DNA of 64,000 nt from Parelaphostrongylus tenuis (taxonomy: Eukaryota > Nematoda > Chromadorea > Rhabditida > Metastrongylidae). Positions 17,801 to 22,549 of this stretch are shown piece by piece; position 1 is the first letter of the stretch, and every line of letters begins with the position of its first letter. The stretch is taken from the NCBI GenBank assembly GCA_019055375.1, contig JAHQIW010000303.1, positions 124,001 to 188,000 on the forward strand. The letters are read 5' to 3'. The notes under the pieces were generated by a model that was not told the origin of the DNA, did not search any database, and worked only from the letters and a program-made list of their open reading frames with translations. The translations under genes were made by a program, and so were the position numbers.

Positions 17801-20451
17801 TATGATGCCATTGTCGTCTTAATATTATATATTAAGGCATTGGCAATATATACGTCCATATTGAACGATTTTGAATCGGCCGAAGAGTACTGTCGTATTT
17901 ACTATGATCGAAATGACGAGATCAATTCGCAGGTATATGAGAGTTTTCCAAAAATAATTTCTCAAAGTCCATCTTTCTCAGCAATCCGTGTAGAATTAAG
18001 ATTGACGCTTCCCTTCTTTTAAGGTCTACCTTTGTCTTTTCCGTGCCTTTGTCAAGCCATCAGATCCTATAATTGCCGGCATACTTGAGAAAGATCTCCC
18101 AACACCCGAACCGGACGTTCTCAGTGCTATTCGGGTATTGAACAGACATGCAGACAAAATTGACACCGGTAAGCTAGATTCTACCGCTTCTTAGGAGTAT
18201 TATGATGTTATATTATATCCAGAAATGTTGAGTGACATGCAAGATTTTCGATTTCTCGTTGGGAGTTGAACAAACGTTTGACCCTTACCAAGGCCCGTTT
18301 CTACCACTTCACCACCGAGGCCACAGCTCTTCCACAACTGATTCTTCGCAGGTTTGGTTCCCACCTCGAGTGGAAAGTCGTGCATGTCACTCGCATTCTT
18401 GAATGTCTATTAATGATGTGCGGAAGCTGCCATTTGTGGATGTTTAGCTTATGCTCTTCAACTCATACCAACTGATACATTGTTGTCGACACTGTCGAAG
18501 GCATTGCATACGGTTTTACAAACCACTCAAGATAGTGCGAGCGCAGTAAGTTCATTTCTTATACCTTTGAGTGAATGTGGAATTTATTTCTAGGGCACTA
18601 TTCCGTTCTTAATCCTTTCGGGACTTTGGGCCCACCCCTTTAACCCCAGCGTGCGAACGCATTAATTGTGTTATTGTACTATTTTAGTCTTTTGTTGTTG
18701 TTATATTCCTACTTTTAATAACTTAGTACATTTACATATAACATTATTCAGGAAAATACCAACGATAATATAACTGAATCAGTGCAGGACATTCATTGCG
18801 TTCCTCACGCTGGGATTAGAGGTGCAGGCGAGGTGGGTCCAAGGTCCCGAAAAGGATAAATTTTTTCATGTACCGAACTGTACAATGTCCCTCTTCTTCC
18901 CTTCATCGCTTCCTCCCTTCACCTTTTCGTCTGTCTTATATTGAAATGGTTGTAAGCTCTTATCACCGAAATCTAAGGTAATGAAGTTACACGAAATGTC
19001 TAGACCATCAGGTCCGATGTTGATAGTGCTGTAGGGAGACCTCTTTGCTCCATGTTGCTCGTGCAACAATATATGGGGGCGTTGCAGCGCAGTGGTTAGT
19101 AGTGTAGCGTGTTGGAAAAGGAGGCCATGAGTTAGGCGTAGGTTAGCTCCTCACAATCTCTTGCATTGAAGCATCGAAACGTCCAGCAAACGCCTTAGCG
19201 CGGTTACCTTCGAGATTACAAAGAGAATCGTCTTAACCATCATTCTGCGACATCCATAAAAAAGACGGAATCCTTAAGCAGCAACCGAAGCAACATGTGA
19301 GATATTCAAAGATTGTCATGGAGGATATAGAGGTCACAAATCGATCTCAAGGAATTTTGGGATCAGCGAAATTGTAATGGCGAGTCGTGTAAGTAAGTAA
19401 TCAAAATGATAATTTGAGGACACGTGGAGTCAGACATTCAGTGCTTCCCTTTTGTTGCTTACAATTTGGATGATAACTTGCTTCAGAGTGTTCATCGATC
19501 GTCTGTATGGATGGTGACTTTTCTAGATAGTTTCCATACTTGTAGTAATGGTACCACATTCTTGACCAGGGGGATTCCTTATTTTATACGAGAGAATCTT
19601 TTTCATCTTGACGTCAGCAGAAACTGCGAGTTTTTATTGAAAAGTATACCTAAGTTTGCGGTTCTGCTTGAACCAATAACACCAGTTAATTCAGTTTGCC
19701 CTTCAACGGTCTATCAGCGCTCGTGGTATTGCTTCCCATAGGGAGAGGCTTCGCCACGTCCTAAGCCAGCGAATAGTGGTTGGAAACGCAAGTGAGTGCT
19801 GTAAATGTGGAAAACGTATTGGAAACAGGTGAATCGCCCAATCATTGATCTCTTTCTGATTGTATAAGCTATACAATGTACCTTATTGTACTTCTTTTAC
19901 AGCATTGATATGATGCTTTAGTTGTACAGCTAGGATTGTGGATGATATGCGAAACGTTCGACATAAGGCGGAAGTTGAACCCATGCAACTTTTAGACAGC
20001 TGAGGCTACCACTTTGCTGCTACTCTTTCTATGATGTGAACTATCAAAGCCGTCAGCACTTGACCATCAGTGGAGTTGGTCGGATAAGCATATATTAGTT
20101 TATATCGAAGAAAGAGTGATAGCAAAGCGATGACCTCAACAGTGTAATCGTAGCACGTGCTCCCGGCATAGGTGGAATACGGGTTCAGTTTCCGCTTAGA
20201 GTCGAATGTTTTGCCTATATCAACAGTATATTTTGCTTGTGCCTGTACTCGCTTGTTTAGTGCCTTCGTCCGGTATCCAACAGACGGAAGCTTAGCCCAC
20301 TTTGGCTGTCACAAGGATACATCTGAGAAGATTCCATCGTAGTTTTAAGTAACTGCTTGATGTCCGTTTTCTTATCTATAACTAATTGCAGGTTCTAATC
20401 TCTTGTGTATTCAGTCGGACTAACATCCTCTACAATTTTTGTTTATCCTAG
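2315..20451 (+). CDS. vps-39: VPS39/Vam6 orthologue, HOPS tethering subunit (23-exon model)
   Basis: VPS39 is a subunit of HOPS, the complex that tethers late endosomes and lysosomes before fusion. Exons I read: 2315-2387, 4004-4072, 6225-6370, 7045-7119, 8329-8459, 8608-8692, 8854-9031, 9100-9238, 10617-10737, 10811-10931, 11941-12071, 12145-12288, 12364-12505, 12571-12740, 13393-13494, 14293-14410, 16074-16202, 17306-17358, 17837-17932, 18024-18168, 18448-18545, 19695-19828 and, less surely, 20415-20451. Every junction keeps phase and has GT..AG ends. The product is about 878 residues; animal VPS39 proteins are about 875-890. Order: N-terminal citron-homology beta-propeller (about 1-300), Vps39 domain 1 (about 440-545), clathrin-heavy-chain-type helical repeat (about 570-740), C-terminal Vps39 domain 2 with a zinc-binding CxxC-like motif (about 845-878). 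The match was made by eye to the family along the whole length. Weak points are the exon 3 donor and the last exon. Confidence 0.9.
2630..3040 (+). repeat. dispersed repeat with ATCGATCG core, copy 1
   Basis: Order of blocks: GC-rich CTCGGGCAGGGCGGGGC, ATCGATCGATCGATG, CAATCAGTTATTAAATTGGG, AAAGAAACTGCTGCAGAT, TTGTAAAAGGGTCTTTTTG, AGATTTGAGCTTTCGAATGG, TTACTAACACTCCCATA. The same order is found at 15555-15957 and partly at 1-720, 61000-61170 and, reversed, at 60395-60645. It starts 315 bases after the vps-39 ATG, inside intron 1. Confidence 0.6.
3112..3212 (-). repeat. short tRNA-like SINE copy
   Basis: The plus strand shows GATCTGCAAAAG, then GGCGGGAGTTGAACTGG (box B complement) and CGCTAACCACTACACC (box A complement). 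The layout is that of the short SINE family seen best at 42468-42565. Confidence 0.6.
3556..3650 (+). repeat. short tRNA-like SINE copy
   Basis: Reads TAGTGCAATTGGGTAGAGCG (box A-like), then CGGGTTCGATCCGCC (box B-like), then AAGTTTTGCATATCATTCTG, the family tail. Confidence 0.65.
4004..4072 (+). CDS. vps-39: vps-39 exon 2 (first propeller blade)
   Basis: The exon encodes GSVFTGSKVGQLFVYSPKRT after a four-residue junction. This matches the family block [LV]-x-G-[ST]-K-x-G-x-L-x-x-Y that follows the LPL motif of exon 1. The acceptor TTTTCTTAAG ends at 4003 and the donor GTGAGT starts at 4073. The phase-1 end joins the GT at 6225 to make a glycine. It is separated from exon 1 by a 1.6-kb intron carrying SINE copies and from exon 3 by a 2.15-kb intron carrying a foldback element. 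Confidence 0.85.
4200..4500. repeat. hairpin-family repeat in vps-39 intron 2
   Basis: The left end reads CCCTTTCGGGACCGTGGACC and continues CACCTCCTCTGCATCTC; the right part has CAGAGATGCACAGATGGAGC and ends less clearly near 4495. A single right-end fragment (GAGTCCATGGTCACGAAAGG) occurs alone at about 13036-13056. Confidence 0.5.
4931..5456. mobile_element. foldback element with internal direct repeat
   Basis: Terminal inverted repeats of over 60 bases: TTTGAGCCAACATGTCATGT at about 4950 and its complement ending near 5416, continuing outward on the right to AATTTGAGCGTGGTCTT. Inside, two direct repeats of about 190 bases (4980-5170 and 5181-5376) each start CTCTTGTACAGCCCGATACA and contain CGTTTTACACTCT. 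It lies in intron 2 of vps-39. No transposase gene is visible. Confidence 0.72.
5575..5668. repeat. dispersed repeat with ACGTTTCGT palindrome, copy 1
   Basis: Reads AGGACCATCTGGTACGTTTC, then CACGCCGCGCGACGACAAAT and CTCACTCTCCTGCTGTAATG. The reverse complement recurs at 20738-20830, in the same gene's downstream flank. Confidence 0.55.
5892..5996 (+). repeat. short tRNA-like SINE copy, well preserved
   Basis: Reads CAGTAGTGCAACGGGTTAGA (box A-like), GCACGCGCTCTCGG, CCGGTTCGAGTCCCGCC (a good box B match) and AAAGTTTTGCACATCACTG. It cannot be folded by eye into a complete cloverleaf, so I call it a tRNA-derived repeat rather than a tRNA gene. Confidence 0.72.
6225..7119 (+). CDS. vps-39: vps-39 exons 3 and 4 (citron-homology propeller)
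   Basis: Exon 3 starts at 6225 after TTATTTCAG and reads RRGFDLDNLCKQFERKAVQ, then DLAVCEEAEVLFCVSDGQMA, matching the propeller segment before the H-[DC]-L motif. Exon 4 (7045-7119, donor GTAAGT) reads NRHYPVIAILPKVKPVHCYA and fits the following strand. The exon 3 donor is uncertain. The best-looking site, GTTTAAG at 6351, would create a TAG when joined to the 7043 acceptor. A weaker GTTGTT at 6371 joined to an acceptor ending at 7044 keeps the frame. A third option, GTCAGA at 6333, drops a conserved stretch. The intron between holds a decayed tandem repeat. Confidence 0.7.
6583..6960. repeat. decayed tandem array of about 62-base units
   Basis: About six units follow one another in vps-39 intron 3. 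Each has GAAGAAG-[AG]-CGAAGAC-x-TCGAAGGG, then a TTAGCCGAATAGA-like core, then CTTCTTAGCC and a TGTTCGGC-like block. Units start near 6585, 6648, 6708, 6770, 6831 and 6894. Spacing is about 60-64 bases and units differ at many positions, so the array is old. Confidence 0.68.
7350..8110. repeat. inverted-repeat block in vps-39 intron 4
   Basis: A plus-oriented segment (7655-7800: TTACAGCGCACCAAGAAGGC ... GTTGAAATCGCCGAGGCTTA ... AAAAGCTGG) is followed by the same material in reverse (7910-8085: AAAGCTTAAACCTCGGCGAT ... GAAAAGCC). Another plus copy precedes it at 7485-7620. This is part of the window's commonest dispersed family, whose core is 'TTTGAGCTTTCGAATG' and 'ACTAACACTC'. Confidence 0.5.
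8329..9238 (+). CDS. vps-39: vps-39 exons 5-8 (end of the propeller)
   Basis: Four short exons join in phase: 8329-8459, 8608-8692, 8854-9031, 9100-9238. They encode SSKKRLSLFKWIDKDFHEVR, then NTLLLSCGREYLLISLTETS, then RRLFEFSDNPAILEIGDRNL, then SPYVVALLPRGQVEVRSLNP. These fit consecutive strands of the VPS39 citron-homology domain, including the K-[KR]-L-x-L-[YF]-x-W and [YV]-[IV]-[IV]-A-[VL]-L-P-R blocks. Donors are GTGAGA, GTAAAG, GTTAGT and GTAAGA. The acceptor at 9098-9099 is the second AG of ATAGAG, chosen because it is the one that keeps the frame. A MADE1-like element sits 10 bases after the exon 6 donor. Confidence 0.88.
8703..8783. mobile_element. MADE1-like mariner miniature element
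   Basis: An 80-base near-palindrome begins AAGATTGGTGCAAAAGTAAT and ends with the complement form ATTTTGCACCAACCTAGTA. The terminal repeats match the well-known mariner end TTGGTGCAAAAGTAATTGCG found in the vertebrate MADE1/Hsmar1 family (recalled, not searched). It starts only 10 bases after the exon 6 donor of vps-39, within the 161-base intron. It carries no coding capacity. Confidence 0.75.
9700..9915. repeat. dispersed repeat with G tract, copy 1
   Basis: Shares long blocks with 41325-41535: GATCCCAGTACTTCTAGC, AAGCGAGTCTCCTTGCAATC and TCGAGGATA, then GTTGACTGCCG and ACCACTGGCC. A run of about 33 bases, nearly all G, sits at 9847-9880 and sustains spurious glycine-rich frames. Located in the vps-39 intron between exons 8 and 9. 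Confidence 0.62.
10296..10513. repeat. hairpin repeat with CTTTCGGGACCATGGACC-type ends
   Basis: The left end CCTTTTTGGGACCATGGACG and right end TGCATGGTCTCGAAAGGG are complementary, with pairing continuing through CCTCCGCATCTATAG and GAGATGCAGAGG. Related ends are at 18611-18858 and 4205 (see those entries). Located between vps-39 exons 8 and 9. Confidence 0.62.
10617..10931 (+). CDS. vps-39: vps-39 exons 9 and 10 (propeller-to-helix linker)
   Basis: Exon 9 (10617-10737) reads GYVFVSGPFDVWMLDAHSNI and then SLLVAEKQFDLAIQIA; the latter is the conserved L-L-x-[DE]-K-Q-F-[ED]-L-A start of the helical part. Exon 10 (10811-10931) reads KRQAALNLFQRKKFEESFML, matching the A-x-N-L-F-x-[QC]-[KR]-[KR]-F-[DE]-E-S block. 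The exon 9 donor GTTCGT is unusual but the phase is 0 on both sides and the intron is only 73 bases. The exon 10 donor is GTGTGT at 10932. Confidence 0.88.
11516..11722 (+). repeat. partial long SINE in a vps-39 intron
   Basis: It shows CAGTGGTTGGGGTGCC (box A-like), AGTTCGATCTCGCGCTC (box B-like), 'ACTTGTTCGGGAGGATAGCA' and 'ATGTGCATTCAATCACTTC', in family order. The tail is missing. It lies in the intron between exons 10 and 11. Confidence 0.68.
11941..12740 (+). CDS. vps-39: vps-39 exons 11-14 (Vps39 domain 1 region)
   Basis: Exons 11941-12071, 12145-12288, 12364-12505 and 12571-12740 are separated by introns of 65-75 bases. They read IIQMFPEFLPEKL, then LQVVDTALLKCYLQ, then RPSLVDSLLRLHNNSC and FILYESRKKHEM, then YLQTLGNTHLELICKYARWV. 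The V-D-T-x-L-L-K-C-Y-L motif and the leucine-rich helix after it mark Vps39 domain 1, the part that in the family binds other HOPS subunits. This is the most compact and best preserved stretch of the gene. Confidence 0.93.
12798..12990 (+). repeat. partial long SINE in a vps-39 intron
   Basis: A box B-like segment GATGGTTCGATTCCGCTCTC at about 12846 is followed by the family body ('GCAGACTTGTTTGGGAGGAT'). Head and tail are eroded. It lies in the 652-base intron between exons 14 and 15. Confidence 0.65.
13393..14410 (+). CDS. vps-39: vps-39 exons 15 and 16 (clathrin-type helical repeat)
   Basis: Exon 15 (13393-13494) reads IFIGEESEVARNLDRQAVFA and AVIPYL; exon 16 (14293-14410) reads EHLVYTWKETRQVFHDALAE and continues to HTFPD. 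Joined in phase 0 they give the conserved I-P-Y-L-E-H-x-[VI]-x-x-W-x-E-T block. Acceptors are TTCTTCCAG and CTTTATCAG; donors are GTGGGT and GTGAGA. The 798-base intron between them contains a short SINE in minus orientation and a copy of another dispersed repeat. Confidence 0.92.
13590..13690 (-). repeat. short tRNA-like SINE copy in a vps-39 intron
   Basis: The plus strand carries GATATGCAGAACTT, GCAGGAGTTGAACTTGTG (box B complement) and GGGCGCATGCTAACCAATAC (box A complement). A fragment in the opposite orientation follows at about 13800-13880. Confidence 0.6.
13946..14150. repeat. dispersed 210-base repeat, copy 1
   Basis: Shares 'AGCAGCCCAGTGGGTCCTCC', 'TCGCTCTAGG' and 'GGACCACCGGGTCGGTAGTC' with copies at 31130-31345 (close) and 61690-61935 (diverged). 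Located in the vps-39 intron between exons 15 and 16. Confidence 0.6.
14635..14695. repeat. (TA)n tract
   Basis: Alternating TA/CATA microsatellite. A second tract is at 14850-14913; a short SINE lies between them. Confidence 0.85.
14703..14802 (-). repeat. short tRNA-like SINE between two TA tracts
   Basis: The plus strand reads GAGTGATGTGCAAAGCTTTT, GGGACTCGAACCCACC (box B complement), GAGCGCGTGCTCTAACCCGT and TGCACTACTGAC (box A complement). (TA)n tracts lie on both sides, at 14635-14695 and 14850-14913. Confidence 0.72.
14850..14913. repeat. (TA)n tract
   Basis: Alternating TA with a few C interruptions, to the right of the SINE at 14703-14802. Confidence 0.85.
15555..15957 (+). repeat. 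dispersed repeat with ATCGATCG core, copy 2
   Basis: Same block order as 2630-3040: GGGCCGCGGGGTGAGGAGGC, GATGATCGCTCGATTTCC, CAGTTATTGAATTAGGAATC, TAAAGAAACTCCAGATTAAA, ATAAAACGGTCTTTCC, GATTTGAGCTTTTGAATGG. Located in the 1.66-kb intron between exons 16 and 17 of vps-39. Confidence 0.6.
16074..18168 (+). CDS. vps-39: vps-39 exons 17-20 (helical repeat, start of Vps39 domain 2)
   Basis: Exon 17 (16074-16202) reads DEDGELGKMRRQLIKFLQYS, matching the E-G-E-L-G-x-x-[RK] block. Exon 18 (17306-17358) reads YEERALLLGRLKHHEQ. Exon 19 (17837-17932) reads NDFESAEEYCRIYYDRNDEI, matching A-E-E-Y-C-x-x-x-Y-D-R-N. Exon 20 (18024-18168) reads VYLCLFRAFVKPSDPI and then the helix before Vps39 domain 2. All four keep phase. 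The 17-18 intron (16203-17305) carries a chimeric SINE, a long-SINE fragment and a GC-richer block. Confidence 0.92.
16295..16400. repeat. chimeric short SINE with opposed halves
   Basis: The left half shows the box A complement (GACGCGAGCTAATCACCG), while the right half shows box B in the forward sense (GAAGTTCAACTCCCCC) and the forward tail (AGAGTTTTGTAGCTCACTC). The junction is a small hairpin around CTTCCACTTGTGGAAAG. It looks like two copies fused in opposite orientation. Confidence 0.5.
16507..16690 (+). repeat. partial long SINE in a vps-39 intron
   Basis: The head GCGCAGCGGTTAATGG and body blocks ('GTCTGGGAGGTAGCAC', 'GCTACCGTGAATCG') follow the family order, but the box B-like region is altered. 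Located between exons 17 and 18. Confidence 0.55.
16730..17160. other. GC-richer block inside a vps-39 intron, unidentified
   Basis: Clearly richer in G and C than the rest of the intron, with open frames on the plus strand at 16694-16894 and 16959-17141. Blocks 'TTATACCGTACTTGG' near the left and 'TGGTACGGTTTACT' and 'TATACCGTATAATTA' near the right hint at an inserted element with ends based on TACCGTA. The peptides match nothing I recognise. Confidence 0.35.
18225..18325 (-). repeat. short tRNA-like SINE copy in a vps-39 intron
   Basis: The plus strand reads GAGTGACATGCAAGATTTTC, GTTGGGAGTTGAACAAACG (box B complement) and CTACCACTTCACCACCGAGG (box A complement). Located between exons 20 and 21. 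Confidence 0.58.
18448..20451 (+). CDS. vps-39: vps-39 exons 21-23 (C-terminal zinc-binding end)
   Basis: Exon 21 (18448-18545) reads YALQLIPTDTLLSTLSKALH. Exon 22 (19695-19828) reads HRERLRHVLSQRIVVGNASE followed by CCKCGKRIGN, the first cysteine pair of the C-terminal zinc-binding motif. The phase-2 donor GTGAAT at 19829 then needs a short last exon. The best candidate is 20415-20451, after TGTGTATTCAG, encoding SRTNILYNFCLS and a TAG; it gives the second half of the motif with C but asparagine where the family has histidine, and lacks a few residues before it. Exons 21 and 22 are firm; the last exon is tentative (about 0.35). Confidence 0.75.
18609..18859. repeat. hairpin repeat, same family as 10296-10513
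   Basis: The left end ATCCTTTCGGGACTTTGGGC and right end AAGGTCCCGAAAAGGAT are complementary; the inner blocks 'CCCAGCGTG' and 'CACGCTGGG' pair too. Located between vps-39 exons 21 and 22. Confidence 0.62.
19937..20025 (-). repeat. short tRNA-like SINE copy in the last vps-39 intron
   Basis: The plus strand reads GATGATATGCGAAACGTTC, GGCGGAAGTTGAACCCATG (box B complement) and GAGGCTACCACTTTGCTGC. Moderately eroded. Confidence 0.5.
20130..20225 (+). repeat. short tRNA-like SINE copy
   Basis: Reads AACAGTGTAATCGTAGCACG, TGCTCCCGGCATAGGTGG, ACGGGTTCAGTTTCCGC (box B-like) and AATGTTTTGCCTATATCAAC. It lies about 105 bases after the opposed copy at 19937-20025. Confidence 0.55.
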
Positions 20452-20654
20452 TCGGGAACTTTATTTTCTTAATATAGTTCACTGCTTAATTACTGCGTAG
20501 AGATCTGTATTACATTCTACACATCTTGGGCGATCAGGTAACAGTGATTTTCGAGTAAATTTACCGTTCACGAGGTGCTGCTCACATCCAAATCTTGTTA
20601 TCCTTAATCCTGTTGTTATTGTATCTACCTCTTATTCATTTGACCCTTTGAGGA

Positions 20655-20832
20655 CCACCGTTGATAAACAGGCGGCGTCGCGCTGCCACTTGCGCGACAG
20701 TCGAAAGCAGGCAGGATCTGCATGTCTGGCTGTCTGCGCCTGCTTTCCTACTAGGCGCAACGCCGCCATCACACTAGCTGGGTGAGATTTGACGTCGCGC
20801 GGCTTGGTACGAAACGTACCATATGGTCCTAA
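20655..20832. repeat. dispersed repeat with ACGTTTCGT palindrome, copy 2
   Basis: The right part (GACGTCGCGCGGCTTGGTAC, then GAAACGTACCATATGGTCCT) is the reverse of 5575-5668. The left part is a GC-rich segment with 'GGCGGCGTCGCGCTGCC' and its near complement 'GGCGCAACGCCGCC', giving a hairpin. It lies just downstream of vps-39. Confidence 0.55.
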
Positions 20833-22054
20833 AAGGGCTAGAAGAGAGTTTATTGTTATTTCGTTTGAAAAATATGGATGTTTTGTTGTTGACTACCAGG
20901 ACTCTTGGCTGGTTATACTTTACTTTTGTTTGTATTTGCGTTTTTCTCTTGTTTTTGTACAAGTTCCATATTTTATTCTTCACTTCGAAAACCACTTCCT
21001 TACTGCTTTTATCATTCAGATTATTGCTTTACACCACATTTGGATTGTTTCGTCCTGTTTAAATTTGTTCGTATGGGCTATTCTGTCAACAGCAATATGT
21101 TAAACTGTATTGCTTAGTCTGATTTAATAAGGAATAGGTAATAGGAGTTCACATCGATATTAGGAGTAAGGAGAGGTGTAAGGCAATGGATTGTTTCTGA
21201 TTTCAACGGAACAATTGAAAAACCGATCTCATACGCTGGAGAGGAACTTTTCATAGAAGTTTTAGTAAGCTTCCGAAAGCTGAGACTTCAGGCTACACTC
21301 GATTTTATTTGAAGGGCGGGGCTGCGCAGTGGCTAGTGATGCGATGTACAGGAGGCAAGGTGGTGAACACGGCGCTGGCTCGATCCCTTCCCTGTCACAC
21401 CCTCGCTATTAATCAACTGGGAATGCCTTAGCCGGTTGACTTCCGTGGACCCATGGCGAGAGAGTGAGTTCTTCTCACAGAGGTCTGATATCATCTTTCC
21501 AACTTGAGAAAGTTGAGGAGGAATTAAGCCTAACGCAAGATCGAATCGGCTTGGTTAGTCAAGGCCGTTAAAGTGATAGATGGAGTCACTACTATTCCAT
21601 TACTTGATCTTATTCTTGCAAAGTATTACATATGAAAAAAGTGAAGTTTCGCTGGGAGAAATGCTAACTAACAAAGAAGACTTGGCAGACGTATGCAGAT
21701 TCTGCTTACTATGGCAACTACCATTATGTAGTTCTCGATGAGTCTGGAGAAATATCTTGGAATACTTAAGCCACTTCCGAACTTTTATTGTGTTTTTCCA
21801 TATCATTAAGATGGAGGACGAAAGCCGAGTAGATAGTGATGCTCGGCGCAGCTCGATGCGTGATAGATCCGCCAATACTCTTTAGCAATCAGTACCGAAT
21901 CCGCTACGGAGCGCCCCCAACCAGGCTATCCTCGAGATTGTAAGAAGGTATGCTGAACCAGTATTCCACGATGTTTATAAAAAGTACTAGTCAAAAGCAC
22001 TGGAACCCACACACTTGGGAGAAAAACTGGATACTTCTCCGTTATCTGATCGCC

Positions 22055-22520
22055 GAAAGCTTTGGTCAGCGAGAAATCTTTGAATGAGAAACAAAAATTT
22101 ATTTTTACTCTTTCAGCGCCATAAATGAACCTTTTTGAAGATGAAATACACCACTAGAATTTCCATCATCTGAACTATCGGATGACTACTTTAACAATGA
22201 AAACTATGAAAAATACGTTTCTTCCAAGGTATCGAAGTGAGCAGCGGATAATAGAAGATTATAGTTTTGCGAAACCCAATCTTTTTTTGACTGTCACATT
22301 GTAATGCGTGGTCAAGTTTGATAAGCAAATAGATCGTTGGAGTTCTCAACATTTTATCCATCGGTTAAATACTAAAACTCTGAAGAAAAGGCTTTGGTCA
22401 GCGAGAAATCTTTGATTTTGAAACAAGATTTATTTTTGCTCTTTAAGCGCAATAATAAGGTCTTTTTGAGGATGGAACACATCGTTCAAATTTTTTTGGG
22501 TCAAGATATCGAATGATTAC
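22055..22520. repeat. pair of direct repeats about 330 bases apart
   Basis: GCTTTGGTCAGCGAGAAATC occurs at about 22058 and again at about 22391. Each is followed by TTTGA, AAACAA..TTTATTTTT, GCTCTTT/ACTCTTTCAGCGC, and CTTTTTGA-x-GATG. They belong to the same widespread family as 7350-8110. Confidence 0.6.
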
Positions 22521-22549
22521 TTTAGCGACGAAAACAAGCGCGAAATAAA

